DNA of 64,000 bases. It comes from Gudongella sp046224405. Its GTDB lineage: Bacteria > Bacillota > Clostridia > Tissierellales > Tissierellaceae. The stretch spans positions 5,495 through 69,494 of the forward strand of contig NZ_JBJXRK010000010.1 in NCBI RefSeq assembly GCF_046224405.1, in the 5' to 3' direction. The notes below the pieces were generated by a model. The model was not told the origin of the DNA. It worked only from the letters and a program-made list of their open reading frames with translations, and ran no database searches. Positions 51,005 to 60,922 of the stretch are shown in pieces (position 1 is the stretch's first letter; each line of letters starts with the position of its first letter). The position numbers were made by a program, and so were the translations under genes.

Positions 51005-52273
51005 ATGAGCAAAAAAAAGAAATGCGAAATGGTTTATGAAGAGAGTAAAGATGTTTTTTTTGCGAAAATGTCATTGATACTATTGTTAATAAACCCATTT
51101 CAATATTTCATTGGGTTATTAGGTATTAGGTATATTGAAGTAATATCAAGCAGTGCACTAATTATATTAATGTTAATTAAAAATCGTAAATATCTTAATA
51201 ATTTTTCAATAGATTCAGTATCCTTATATCTATTCTTTTCATTAGCAGTCATGATTAGCGGATTCAGCTATCAAGATTATCTTATTAATTGGATAGGAAT
51301 TATATACTTCTTGCTATTTTCAACTTTACCTTGGTACGTTCTTGGCAGAAAGACAATAAATTACAAAAGCACCATCAGTTACTTAACAAGTCACAATTTT
51401 GTAATATTTCTTTTTGTGGGATTAATGTATTTGCATAAATCATTTTTAGGTATAGTAAAAGTTGGTGACATGGGACTATCATACGCAGCTTTACCTATAG
51501 CAATCTTATCAACGTATGCTCTGTTCTCAGGCAAAAAGAAAATGCAATTAATATATTTGTTTTTCAGTTTATTTATAATTGTTACTGTAGGTTCCCGAGG
51601 ACCATTATTAGCATATTTAGCATATGTTATTATTTATATGCTTATCAACTTTAAAAAGCATTATATTTTAGTAACTATAGTTACCGTATTAGGAAGTGTT
51701 TTTTATTTTAATTTTTATAAAGCTATTTCTTATATAGTAAATTTTCTAGCAAAAAAAGATATTTATAGTAGAACTTTGTATAAAATATTAGATGGCACAA
51801 TTACTAGTGGGACTGGAAGGGATAGTCTATTCGAAGAATCTATCTATCTAATTAGAAATAATCCATTCACTGGAGTGGGTATTGGGGTCGAGAGAATACA
51901 CATTTTTGAAAATGTCTACTCTGCGATGGGGAGAAGTCAAATGCTTTCATCATCATATCCTCATAATTTATTCATTGAGTTAATTGTTCAATTTGGCGTT
52001 GTGATTGGGTTGTTAATTAGCGCAATAATATTAGTTATAACAATAAAAGCTATCTTCACTGGAGATTCATATAGTAAAAACTTTGCTCTTATTTTTTTTG
52101 GTATTGGATTTATGCAATTAATGGTATCTTCAAGTTATTTATTAAGTCCCTATTTTTTCTATTTTATTGGAATTGCATGGACTATAGCGGCCAAAAGAAG
52201 CAAGAGAAAATATTGTGTTACACAAGAGAAAAGGAGACAAATTCATGAAAATTGCAATAATACCAACGGGTAA
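51005..52273 (+). CDS. O-antigen polymerase/ligase-like membrane protein (Wzy-type)
   Basis: 422 residues, about ten to twelve membrane segments and a large extracytoplasmic loop around residues 240-320 (GTITSGTGRDSLFEESIYLIRNNPFTGVGIGVE) typical of the Wzy_C/O-antigen ligase domain, with the PHNLFIELIVQFG motif. Probably polymerises repeat units. GAGGG precedes the ATG. Very AT-rich, like the following genes. The end overlaps the next gene by 29 bp. Confidence 0.85.
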   Translation: MSKKKKCEMVYEESKDVFFAKMSLILLLINPFQYFIGLLGIRYIEVISSSALIILMLIKNRKYLNNFSIDSVSLYLFFSLAVMISGFSYQDYLINWIGIIYFLLFSTLPWYVLGRKTINYKSTISYLTSHNFVIFLFVGLMYLHKSFLGIVKVGDMGLSYAALPIAILSTYALFSGKKKMQLIYLFFSLFIIVTVGSRGPLLAYLAYVIIYMLINFKKHYILVTIVTVLGSVFYFNFYKAISYIVNFLAKKDIYSRTLYKILDGTITSGTGRDSLFEESIYLIRNNPFTGVGIGVERIHIFENVYSAMGRSQMLSSSYPHNLFIELIVQFGVVIGLLISAIILVITIKAIFTGDSYSKNFALIFFGIGFMQLMVSSSYLLSPYFFYFIGIAWTIAAKRSKRKYCVTQEKRRQIHENCNNTNG

Positions 52274-53438
52274 ACTACCAATTCCTGCAGTAATGGGTGG
52301 TGCCGTAGAGACCGGAATACAACAGTTAATTGAACAAAATGAAATTCATGAACTATTAGATATTACTGTTTTTAGTATAAATAATAATGAGGCTAGGGAA
52401 GAATCGAAAAAATACAATAATACTAGATTTGTTTTTTTAAACAATCCTAAAATAGCTTCAAATATAATAAGGATAATAAATAAAATTTTTAGAACATTAG
52501 GTGTTAAATTTGTTTTGAATCATAATTACTTTTTTAATCGAGGGATTGTAAAGTTTTTGAAAAATCATAAGTTTGATCATATATTATTAAAAAATGCGAT
52601 CAGTTCCACATTACAGATTTCAAAGGTTGCAGGAGATAATTTAATCCTCCAACTACATAATGATTTTTTAAATTCTGAAGTATACAAGGCTGAAACTATA
52701 TACAATAAATGCAATAAGATATTCGTTAATAGTAATTACATTAAAGATAGAGTGCTAACAATAAAAAATAGCGATGCCAGTAAAATCTTTGTTAATAAAA
52801 ATTGTACAGACCCAACGGTATTTAACAGAGAATTGTATTTAGATTATGTCCAAGAATTTAAAAACAAATACAATATTAAGAATAACGAAGTAGTGATTCT
52901 TTTCACTGGAAGGATTATACCCGAAAAAGGAATTGCTGAACTGATACAAGCAGTAAAAAAATCATCCAATAAATACAAAATAAAATTACTTATTGTTGGT
53001 AGCAAGTGGTTTAGCAATAATAAGAAAAGCTCCTTCGAAAAGTATCTAGAATCAATATGCACAAGTATCGAAGATCAAATAATATTTACAGGTTATGTAC
53101 CTTATCAAGAATTACCAAAAATTCATGCGATATCAGATATAGCTGTAGTGCCGTCTATATGGGAAGAGCCTGCAGGACGAGTTGTTATAGAAGCTGAAGC
53201 TTCAGGTATACCTGTTATAGTAACTGACGCAGGAGGTATTTCTGATTATATTAATCCCAAAAGCTCAATTGTTGTGAATAGAGATGATAAGTTTGTTGAC
53301 AATTTGAGTGAAGCAATAAACAAATTAATTGAAGATAAGGCATTAAGAACGCAAATGGGGATGGATGGAAGAAAATTCGCATGTGATTTTAGCCCGGAAC
53401 ATTATTACAATGAGTTAATTGAGTTACTTAAATACTAA
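52245..53438 (+). CDS. Glycosyltransferase family 4
   Basis: 397 residues from 52245, where AAGGAG sits 8 nt upstream. GT4 motifs: VVILFTGRIIPEKGIAELIQAVK near 215, then VPSIWEEPAGRVVIEAEASGIPVIVTDAGG with the donor-binding E-x7-E. N-terminal GGAVETGIQQLIE matches the acceptor side. Acceptor and donor unknown. Confidence 0.9.
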   Translation: MKIAIIPTGKLPIPAVMGGAVETGIQQLIEQNEIHELLDITVFSINNNEAREESKKYNNTRFVFLNNPKIASNIIRIINKIFRTLGVKFVLNHNYFFNRGIVKFLKNHKFDHILLKNAISSTLQISKVAGDNLILQLHNDFLNSEVYKAETIYNKCNKIFVNSNYIKDRVLTIKNSDASKIFVNKNCTDPTVFNRELYLDYVQEFKNKYNIKNNEVVILFTGRIIPEKGIAELIQAVKKSSNKYKIKLLIVGSKWFSNNKKSSFEKYLESICTSIEDQIIFTGYVPYQELPKIHAISDIAVVPSIWEEPAGRVVIEAEASGIPVIVTDAGGISDYINPKSSIVVNRDDKFVDNLSEAINKLIEDKALRTQMGMDGRKFACDFSPEHYYNELIELLKY

Positions 53439-53465
53439 ATAAAGTCTATCCTGTGGAGGATTCAA

Positions 53466-54557
53466 ATGGTAAATAAAACTTCTGAAAACAATAAACGAAA
53501 AGTATTAGTCATTGGTCCAGGAATTGATGCTATAGGCGGTATTCCTGAATACATAAGAGGACTTGTAAAGTCCAAATTAATTGAAAAGTACGATTTTATA
53601 ATATTTGATACGTTAAAAATCAAGAAAAGAAAAGGTTACGTTAAAAAGAGTAGAATCTCAATTCAAGAGGTAGTCAATAGTTATAGAGTTGTAAGGAACT
53701 ATTTAAAACTTCTTGATAAAAACCCCCATTCTATAGTGCATATCCATTCAAGCTCATATTGGGGATACTATGAGAAGCTTCTAATGGCTCAACTAGCAAA
53801 ATGGAAAAATCAAAAAGTTGTTTTGCACATACATGGAGGAAGCTTTGTCCAGTTTTTCAATAAGTTAAGACTAAAGAAATTTTTCTTGAACGTTATGTCA
53901 AAATTCAATTCTGTTATCGTGCTCACCGAAGAAATGAAAAAAACAATTGATATTCCTAATGTTAGTATAGTACCCAATGCTGTCGATATTCCTGAAATAA
54001 GTTTTGAATATAATAGAAAAAAGATAGTTACATTTTTAAGTGTTTCAGTATTAGAAGAGCGAAAAAGAGTAGGGTTGATGCTCGAAGCGGCTAAGATTCT
54101 AAAAGAAAGAGGTAAGCATTTCAAATTAATGATTGCCGGTGATGGTCCGGAAAAAGACAATATAGTTGAATATATATCAGAGAATAGTCTGGATGATGTT
54201 GTTGAATTTCTTGGAGTTGTAAAAGGAGAAGAAAAAGACAAAGCTTTTAGAAATTCGGATGTTTTTATTTTGGCGTCAGCTAGTGATAGTTTTGGGATTG
54301 TTGTAATTGAAGCAATGAGTTACGGAAAAGGAATTATTACAACACCAGTGGGCATATCACCTCAGATTGTAAAAAATAATACTAATGGTTTACTTATTGA
54401 AATTGACAATCTTGATAGCCTGGTGAATGCTATGGATAAGTATATATCCAGTAATTTATACAACTCAAATATGATAGAAGAAAACTATAGGATAATAAAA
54501 GATTTATATTCTTGGGATTCAATAGTTGAAGAATTGGATTTATTATATAAAGGATAG
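53466..54557 (+). CDS. Glycosyltransferase family 4
   Basis: 363 residues. Motifs: PGIDAIGGIPEYIRGLV at the N-terminus, HIHSSSYWGYYEK, SVLEERKRVGLMLEAAKIL, then ASDSFGIVVIEAMSYGKGIITTPVG for the donor site. GTGGAGGA precedes the ATG. Confidence 0.9.
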   Translation: MVNKTSENNKRKVLVIGPGIDAIGGIPEYIRGLVKSKLIEKYDFIIFDTLKIKKRKGYVKKSRISIQEVVNSYRVVRNYLKLLDKNPHSIVHIHSSSYWGYYEKLLMAQLAKWKNQKVVLHIHGGSFVQFFNKLRLKKFFLNVMSKFNSVIVLTEEMKKTIDIPNVSIVPNAVDIPEISFEYNRKKIVTFLSVSVLEERKRVGLMLEAAKILKERGKHFKLMIAGDGPEKDNIVEYISENSLDDVVEFLGVVKGEEKDKAFRNSDVFILASASDSFGIVVIEAMSYGKGIITTPVGISPQIVKNNTNGLLIEIDNLDSLVNAMDKYISSNLYNSNMIEENYRIIKDLYSWDSIVEELDLLYKG

Positions 54558-54599
54558 AAAATATCATAATAAATCTACACAGTGGTTGGAGGGGGAAAA

Positions 54600-56150
54600 T
54601 TGAATGATTCAAAAAATGCGGTAAAATCTGTTGCTATTATAGTTGCTTTTACCTTGATAAGTAAAATTATGGGTTTCATCAGAGATGCAATTATTGCAGC
54701 GAAATTTGGTTCTGGTGAATTAACAGATACTTTTTTTGTGTCCTTAACGGCGATTTCATTATTTACTATAATGCTAACTCAAGCAATTAATAATACGTTA
54801 ATACCTGTTTTGACAGAGATTGAATCTCAAGAAGGTAAAAAAGCTAAGCTAATAAGTGCAAGCAACATATTGAATTTTGTAATATTGGGAACTATTTTGT
54901 TCACATTCTTAGGATGGATTATATCACCATTGCTTATAAGAGTGATGGCAGTTGGATTCGAAGGATCACAATTTGATTTAGCAGTTAAACTAATGAGAAT
55001 AGGATTGCCCTCACTTATTTTTGCAGGTATAGTAGGAGTTTTAAGAGGTTTGTTGCAAAGTGAGTCAAAATTTGCTGAATCTGCAGTTTCTCAGATTCCA
55101 TTTAATCTTGTCTATATTTTCTATCTACTAGTATTGGCAGAGTCTTTTGGTATTATTGGATTAATGTTTGCAAGTGTTGTCGCAGTTGCATCACAAATTT
55201 TAGCACAACTACCAGGTTTGAAAAAAATTAAATATAAACACAAAAAACATATCAATATTAAAGAAAAGTATATTGAGAAAATAGTTAAACTAGTTCCGCC
55301 AGTTATTTTAAGCGTTGCAATTAATGACGTTAATAAGATTATAGATAAATCACTAGCTTCAACTTTAGTAGCAGGGAGTGTATCTGCACTTAATTATGCT
55401 AATAGACTTAAAGATTTGATACTGGGTGTTTTTGTAACAGCAGTAGTCACTGTAATTTATCCTATGCTTTCAGTTGAAGCAAATAGCACATCGAAGGAAA
55501 ATTATAAGAAAGTTATCTCTAAAGGAATAAATATAATCATTATAATCACTGTTCCGGCTACATTAGGAATGATTGCTTTATCAACACCTATAACAAGCTT
55601 GGTTTTTGAAAGAGGATCCTTTGACTCATTTGCGACTAATATGACATCTGTGGCTTTAGTATTCTATTGTGTCGGATTACCCACAATGTCCTTAAGAATT
55701 TTTCTGGACAAGGTTTTTTACTCAATTCAAGATACAAAAACTCCTATGATTAATGGGTTTATTGCAGTAGCCATAAATATTGCTTTAAATTTTATGCTTA
55801 TAAAATTTTTAGGGCATGGTGGATTAGCTTTAGCAACCTCAATATCTTCAGCTATAACATCTGTTCTTTTGATTTATAAATTGCGACAGAAGATAGGAGC
55901 TTTAGGATTAAAGAGAAATGCGGTGACAACTGTAAAAGTCTTTGTTGCATCACTATTTATGGCTATTGGGACAAAATATTTATATGATTATTTGATCAAT
56001 AGTTTTGGGATTAATAATATCTCTAGTGCATTGATACTGATATTAACAGTGATAATCAGTTCAGTAGTATATATTATCTTAATTAATATCATGAAAATAG
56101 AGGAATTTACATGGTTTCTACAGTTAATTAGGAGAAAGTTAAAAAGATGA
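54600..56150 (+). CDS. MurJ/MviN-family lipid-linked sugar flippase (Wzx role)
   Basis: 516 residues with about fourteen membrane segments. N-terminal VAFTLISKIMGFIRDAIIAAKFG and MAVGFEG are MurJ/MviN signatures. In Gram-positive polysaccharide loci such proteins flip the lipid-linked repeat unit in place of a PST-type Wzx. The start is TTG 54600: GGAGGGGG lies 6 nt upstream; the longer frame starts inside that site. Confidence 0.88.
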   Translation: MNDSKNAVKSVAIIVAFTLISKIMGFIRDAIIAAKFGSGELTDTFFVSLTAISLFTIMLTQAINNTLIPVLTEIESQEGKKAKLISASNILNFVILGTILFTFLGWIISPLLIRVMAVGFEGSQFDLAVKLMRIGLPSLIFAGIVGVLRGLLQSESKFAESAVSQIPFNLVYIFYLLVLAESFGIIGLMFASVVAVASQILAQLPGLKKIKYKHKKHINIKEKYIEKIVKLVPPVILSVAINDVNKIIDKSLASTLVAGSVSALNYANRLKDLILGVFVTAVVTVIYPMLSVEANSTSKENYKKVISKGINIIIIITVPATLGMIALSTPITSLVFERGSFDSFATNMTSVALVFYCVGLPTMSLRIFLDKVFYSIQDTKTPMINGFIAVAINIALNFMLIKFLGHGGLALATSISSAITSVLLIYKLRQKIGALGLKRNAVTTVKVFVASLFMAIGTKYLYDYLINSFGINNISSALILILTVIISSVVYIILINIMKIEEFTWFLQLIRRKLKR

Positions 56151-56195
56151 AAATAGTGCTAGGATATAAGACGAATTTAAAGGGGGTATTAAAAC

Positions 56196-57362
56196 ATGAA
56201 AATAACAATTGCCGGGACAGGTTATGTTGGTCTGTCAAATGCGATACTTTTAGCACAACACAACGAGGTTATCGCGCTCGACATCATCAAAGAAAAGGTC
56301 CAGATGGTCAATAACAAGAAATCTCCTATCATAGATCCTGAAATCGAAGAGTATCTAGCTACGAAAGAACTTAACCTAACTGCAACGACTGATAATTACG
56401 AAGCTTTCAAAGATGCTGAATATGTTATCATTTCAACACCAACGAACTATGATCCTGAGAAGAATTATTTCAATACAAGAACGGTAGAAGCTGTAATTGC
56501 AAATGTCTTATCGATAAATCCTGATGCTGTCATGATCATTAAATCAACAGTGCCAGTTGGTTATACAGAATCAATCAAAGAGAAATTTGATACTGAGAAT
56601 ATCATCTTCTCTCCGGAGTTCTTAAGAGAGGGGAAAGCACTTTATGATAATCTTTATCCATCAAGAATTGTAGTTGGAGAGCAGTCTGAAAGAGCAAAAG
56701 TATTCGCTGAGTTGTTAGCACAGGGAGCACTTAAAGAGAATATTGATATTCTTTACACTGAGTCTACAGAAGCGGAAGCCATCAAACTTTTTGCTAATAC
56801 TTATCTTGCACTTCGAGTAGCATTCTTCAATGAGCTTGATTCATACGCAGAAGTTAGAGGGCTAAATTCACAGCAAATCATAGAGGGTGTTGGCCTCGAT
56901 CCTCGTATTGGCAGTCACTATAACAATCCATCATTTGGTTACGGTGGATACTGTTTACCAAAGGATACAAAACAATTATTAGCTAACTATTCAGACGTAC
57001 CTCAAAACATCATGTCCGCCATTGTTGATGCAAATAGAACGAGAAAAGATCACATCGCTGATATGATCATCAAGAGACAGCCTAAAATAGTTGGAATCTA
57101 TAGACTTACTATGAAGATGGACTCTGACAACTTCCGTCAGTCTGCTATCCAGGGTGTTATGAAGAGAATCAAAGCTAAAGGGATTGAAGTAGTGGTATTT
57201 GAGCCAGCCCTTCAGGAAGATGAGTTCTACAACTCAAGAGTGATCAAGGACTTCGATGAGTTCAAGAAGATCTCTGATGTTATCGTAGCAAACAGATTAT
57301 CTGACGAGATTAAAGATGTAGTAGACAAGGTCTATACAAGAGATTTATTTAGTAGAGATTAA
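56196..57362 (+). CDS. ugd: UDP-glucose 6-dehydrogenase (388-residue enterobacterial type)
   Basis: 388 residues, the same length as E. coli Ugd and alike along its whole length: TGYVGLSNAILLAQH, SPIIDPEIEEYL, YDPEKNYFNT, FSPEFLREGKALYDNLYPSRIVVGE (partly shown), active-site Cys in GYGGYCLPKDTKQLLANY and the C-terminal VYTRDLF. It oxidises UDP-glucose to UDP-glucuronate. Base composition is richer in GC than the four genes before it, so the operon is a mosaic. Confidence 0.94.
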   Translation: MKITIAGTGYVGLSNAILLAQHNEVIALDIIKEKVQMVNNKKSPIIDPEIEEYLATKELNLTATTDNYEAFKDAEYVIISTPTNYDPEKNYFNTRTVEAVIANVLSINPDAVMIIKSTVPVGYTESIKEKFDTENIIFSPEFLREGKALYDNLYPSRIVVGEQSERAKVFAELLAQGALKENIDILYTESTEAEAIKLFANTYLALRVAFFNELDSYAEVRGLNSQQIIEGVGLDPRIGSHYNNPSFGYGGYCLPKDTKQLLANYSDVPQNIMSAIVDANRTRKDHIADMIIKRQPKIVGIYRLTMKMDSDNFRQSAIQGVMKRIKAKGIEVVVFEPALQEDEFYNSRVIKDFDEFKKISDVIVANRLSDEIKDVVDKVYTRDLFSRD

Positions 57363-57371
57363 TGATACAAG

Positions 57372-57398
57372 CCCTAACACCGTTTAGGGTTGTTTCAA
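57372..57398 (+). terminator. Weak hairpin between ugd and galU
   Basis: 6-bp stem (57372-57377 with 57384-57389) followed by TTGTTT; a partial terminator at best. Confidence 0.4.
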
Positions 57399-57458
57399 AA
57401 TAGTAGGGGTACTATCAACACAGCCCAAATATCAACACAAAGGAGGTCTTAACATCAC

Positions 57459-58370
57459 ATGAAAGTACGCAAAGCAGTCATACCGGCAGCTGGCCTTGGA
57501 ACGAGATTCTTACCAGCTACAAAGGCTATGCCAAAGGAAATGTTGCCAATTGTAGATACACCTACAATTCAATATATTGTACAGGAAGCTATTGATAGTG
57601 GGATTGAAGAGATTCTTATCATAACAGGAAAAAGCAAGAGAGCAATCGAGGACCACTTCGATAGAAATGTTGAATTGGAACTGGAACTTGAGAAAAAAGC
57701 CAATGAAGAGTTGTTGAAAGTGGTTAGAGACATTACCAATCTTGTCGATATCCACTACATAAGACAAAAAGAAGCGAAAGGACTTGGACATGCCATCTAC
57801 TGTGCAAAGACATTTGTAGGTAACGAGCCATTTGCCGTTATGCTAGGTGATGATGTTGTATATAATGAGGGAAAACCATGTCTTAAGCAGATGATAGAAG
57901 TTTATGATGAATATAAGACGTCTGTACTTGGAGTTCAAACCGTTAAAGATGAAGACGTGTGTAAATATGGTATCGTTGACGGTGAAAGGGTAAGTGATAG
58001 AGTTTACACCGTGAAGGGTCTAGTTGAGAAACCAGCTGTAGATGAAGCTCCTTCTAATGTTGCTATATTAGGAAGATACATCATCAATCCAGGAATTTTT
58101 GATATTTTAGCTGAGACGAAGCCTGGAAAAGGTGGAGAGATTCAGCTGACTGATGCACTGAAAGAGTTAGCTCTTAAAGAAGATATGTACGCTTATGATT
58201 TTATCGGCAAAAGATATGATGTAGGAAACAAACAAGGATTCCTTGAAGCTACTGTCGAGACTGCTCTTAGAAGAAGTGATTTGAGAGATGAGTTTCTATC
58301 TTATTTAGTGGGAGTTGTTCAGAAGGAAGTTGGATCTTTGGCTGAGGTTGCTGCGGGGAGAGAAGAATAA
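57459..58370 (+). CDS. galU: UTP-glucose-1-phosphate uridylyltransferase
   Basis: 303 residues, complete. PAAGLGTRFLPATKAMPKEMLPIVD (nucleotide loop), EEILIITGKSKRAIEDHFD, VMLGDDVVYN (metal Asp) and GLVEKPAVDEAPSNVAILGRYI are canonical. It makes UDP-glucose for ugd and the polysaccharide. AAGGAGGT precedes the ATG. A second, broken galU is at 63257. Confidence 0.96.
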   Translation: MKVRKAVIPAAGLGTRFLPATKAMPKEMLPIVDTPTIQYIVQEAIDSGIEEILIITGKSKRAIEDHFDRNVELELELEKKANEELLKVVRDITNLVDIHYIRQKEAKGLGHAIYCAKTFVGNEPFAVMLGDDVVYNEGKPCLKQMIEVYDEYKTSVLGVQTVKDEDVCKYGIVDGERVSDRVYTVKGLVEKPAVDEAPSNVAILGRYIINPGIFDILAETKPGKGGEIQLTDALKELALKEDMYAYDFIGKRYDVGNKQGFLEATVETALRRSDLRDEFLSYLVGVVQKEVGSLAEVAAGREE

Positions 58371-58405
58371 AAGAATCTATTGTTATATTAAAGGAAGGTG
58401 AGACT

Positions 58406-60298
58406 GTGGCATTCAATACTGAAAACAGAAAGATTGCAGATTTATATCAACGACCATGTAGATATGTCATACCAAGATATCAAAGGGAATATGTTTGGAA
58501 AGAATCAAACTGGCACGAATTACTAACTGATGTTAAATTCACAATGCAAGCAAAAGATAAAATGAAATGGTCTCACTTCTTAGGTACAATTGTTTTAAAT
58601 AGCTTCTCAGCAAAGAAAAAGAGCGAAAGAATTGAAGGCATTGTTGACTATGAAATTATTGATGGGCAGCAAAGGATTACAACAGTTTATTTGATGCTTT
58701 TGGCCTTATATAAGCAATTCAAGAATATTGATTCTGAAGTTTCAAAGAAAAGAGCAGAATATATATACAGTACATTCGTAGTGTCATTATCGGCAGACTC
58801 TGAACAAATTATAATGATTGATAACCCGGAGTTAGATAGTGATATCAAAGAGGTTATTGATGCATCAAGAAAAGCAAAATCATTGAGCAGAAGCAATAAA
58901 ATGTATAATCTGTTTAAGTACTTTTCAGATGAATTTGAATCCTATGATTTTAGTACTTTGGACACGTTTCTGAATCGTTTACTTGAAATTAATGTTGTCG
59001 AAATTATATCTGATCAAGAAGAAGAAATATACAATATTTTTGAAGTTTTAAATGCTCGAGGCCAAAAATTGAAGCAGATAGAGTTGTTGAAGAATCACAT
59101 AATGAAATATATCCAACCTAGACAAGAGGATTTTATAGATGAAGCGAAAGAAAAGTGGACTAAAATAATTGAAAACAATAGTCATTTAAGTGATATTGAT
59201 AATTTAATTAACCATTTTACGAAATGCTACATAAAGAAGAATGCAGAAAATGCTAATTCAGTGTATAAACTCATTAAAGAGGAAGTAGCTATAGAGGAAC
59301 TTGCAGAGTTCCTGGAAGATTTATTTGAGTATTCTGAAGCATACTCATCAATTACAGATACCAATTCTACTGACCCAACTATAGAATATTTTAATATTAA
59401 AAGAAATCAGCAAGTTAGATCAATGCTTGCTGCAATACGGGTACTATATTGCAGAAATACTATTCCTGATACAGTATATTATGATGCTTTCCTGAATCTA
59501 AGAAATTTCTTTTTTATTTTCAATGCTACTCAACAAACTAGTAATAGGATTGATAAAATGATGAGTGATGCAGCATATGAATTGTATCATTCAAAATCAG
59601 AAATTGACTTCAAATTTATACTTAATGAATTTTTCCTGAAAATAGCGGACTTTATTAATAAAGAAAATTTCAATTCAATATTTTACACCAATCAATCATT
59701 CAGATATTCTACTAAAGATAGCCGGTTAAAAAGAAACTCACGGCTTGTTAAATATATTTTAGTTGAATACTATAAAATGACACAAAATGATTCAATTTTA
59801 GATCCCAAACAATTAACAATAGAGCATCTATATGGTGATAACGGCTATACGGAAAATTCCTTGTTGTCTAATCTCACTTTGACGACTGGTTCCATAAACT
59901 CTGATGAATTGGCTGATAAAAATGTAGAAGAAAAAATTGCTATTCTTAAAGAAAAATCGTCAATCAAAGCGAATCAAACACTTGATTTATACTTAGTCAA
60001 TGGTGAAGTTGATAGAGAAAAACGTGGAGATGACATTCGTAATGAATTATATGAGAGTTGTTTTAAGTTTCATAAAGATCTTTTTGGTTTGAATAAGTCT
60101 GATATTGATCAGTACAAGAAAATTAAAAATTTAATTATTGATATATCTGACTTAGAGGATTTGCTCTACTCTTCAGGTAAGTACTTTGAAGAAAAGCTTG
60201 AAAAGGATCCTAAATGTTCTTTGCTAAAAGAAAAATACTATAAACTGTTGAGTGTGGGCGAAGTAGGAGATAGTGAAGTGGCTGCAACTAAGGAATAG
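58406..60298 (+). CDS. DUF262/DUF1524 protein, GmrSD-like type IV restriction candidate
   Basis: 630 residues. N-terminal DUF262 (ParB/Srx-like nucleotide-binding) motifs: IPRYQREYVWKESNW near 18-33, FLGTIVLNS near 59 and IIDGQQRITTVYLMLLAL near 88-106. The C-terminal part has IEHLYGDNGY and LSNLTLTTGSINS near 470-495, the His and Asn elements of the DUF1524 HNH nuclease. Fusion of the two in one chain is the GmrSD arrangement, which cleaves modified phage DNA. No methylase or specificity gene is adjacent. GTG start with AAGGAAGGTG upstream. Defence is inferred from family knowledge. Confidence 0.8.
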   Translation: MAFNTENRKIADLYQRPCRYVIPRYQREYVWKESNWHELLTDVKFTMQAKDKMKWSHFLGTIVLNSFSAKKKSERIEGIVDYEIIDGQQRITTVYLMLLALYKQFKNIDSEVSKKRAEYIYSTFVVSLSADSEQIIMIDNPELDSDIKEVIDASRKAKSLSRSNKMYNLFKYFSDEFESYDFSTLDTFLNRLLEINVVEIISDQEEEIYNIFEVLNARGQKLKQIELLKNHIMKYIQPRQEDFIDEAKEKWTKIIENNSHLSDIDNLINHFTKCYIKKNAENANSVYKLIKEEVAIEELAEFLEDLFEYSEAYSSITDTNSTDPTIEYFNIKRNQQVRSMLAAIRVLYCRNTIPDTVYYDAFLNLRNFFFIFNATQQTSNRIDKMMSDAAYELYHSKSEIDFKFILNEFFLKIADFINKENFNSIFYTNQSFRYSTKDSRLKRNSRLVKYILVEYYKMTQNDSILDPKQLTIEHLYGDNGYTENSLLSNLTLTTGSINSDELADKNVEEKIAILKEKSSIKANQTLDLYLVNGEVDREKRGDDIRNELYESCFKFHKDLFGLNKSDIDQYKKIKNLIIDISDLEDLLYSSGKYFEEKLEKDPKCSLLKEKYYKLLSVGEVGDSEVAATKE

Positions 60299-60797
60299 AG
60301 GGCTGAATTTGGAAGTCAGTAATTTGTGTGGTGCCGGGCACGGATAAGTGGACAAGTTGATGTTGCATTTGGATGTTATTCCTTCTCTGGTCCTTACAGT
60401 TAAGTATATCAGAGTCCCCAAAAGTCCCCAAGAACCTATTCATCCACATAAGGGATTTTGGAATCTTATATGAGGCTTAGCTCTAACATGAGTGATGTAC
60501 GGGACAAACGAGATAGGCAGAGATGATTCTGACATAGTAGATCAAAGAGAATGGGGTTATTGAAGTGATTCTGTTTGGATTTCGCTATAGGCAGTGACAG
60601 TGGATTTTCAGATCGGTAGTGAAAGAGAACGGGAAACAGATCAATATTGACATAACAAAATAATACAGACATAATACATCAAAGAAAACGGGCATGAAGA
60701 GGGTAAGTTAGATAGCTTTGCCCGTTTTATTTATAAATGAAGGTGTCAGAATATTGTATTAATGGGTGGGTTTGGTGTTGCTACTATTACAAAGGAG
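60299..60797. other. Gene-free stretch before the IS66 remnant
   Basis: About 500 bp without a credible gene. It holds a short palindrome (GTGCCGGGCAC, about 60331-60341), degenerate repeats of the form GACATA-x-TA-x-ATCAAAGA (about 60529 and 60668), and a terminator-like hairpin at 60685-60730. Confidence 0.5.
60685..60730 (+). terminator. Terminator-like hairpin
   Basis: 10-bp perfect stem AAAACGGGCA / TGCCCGTTTT (60685-60694 with 60719-60728) with a 24-nt loop. Confidence 0.6.
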
Positions 60798-60866
60798 GTA
60801 AGCGTCCCATAATCTCATGGATTTAAATTACTCAACCTAAGTGAGATAATATACTCATATATTGCA

Positions 60867-60904
60867 CTATCAATGTTGACAGAGTACTTGGTCAACATTG
60901 ATAG
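60867..60904. promoter_or_regulatory. Perfect 14-bp inverted repeat upstream of IS66 tnpA
   Basis: CTATCAATGTTGAC (60867-60880) and GTCAACATTGATAG (60891-60904) around a 10-nt loop, ending 18 bp before the tnpA ATG. It could block read-through translation into the element or be an operator. Confidence 0.6.
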
Positions 60905-60922
60905 CACTAAGGGGGTAAATTA

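Noticed and set aside
60466..60672. 68-residue minus-strand frame
   Set aside because: Falls in a repeat-rich gap with no ribosome binding site and no recognisable domain.
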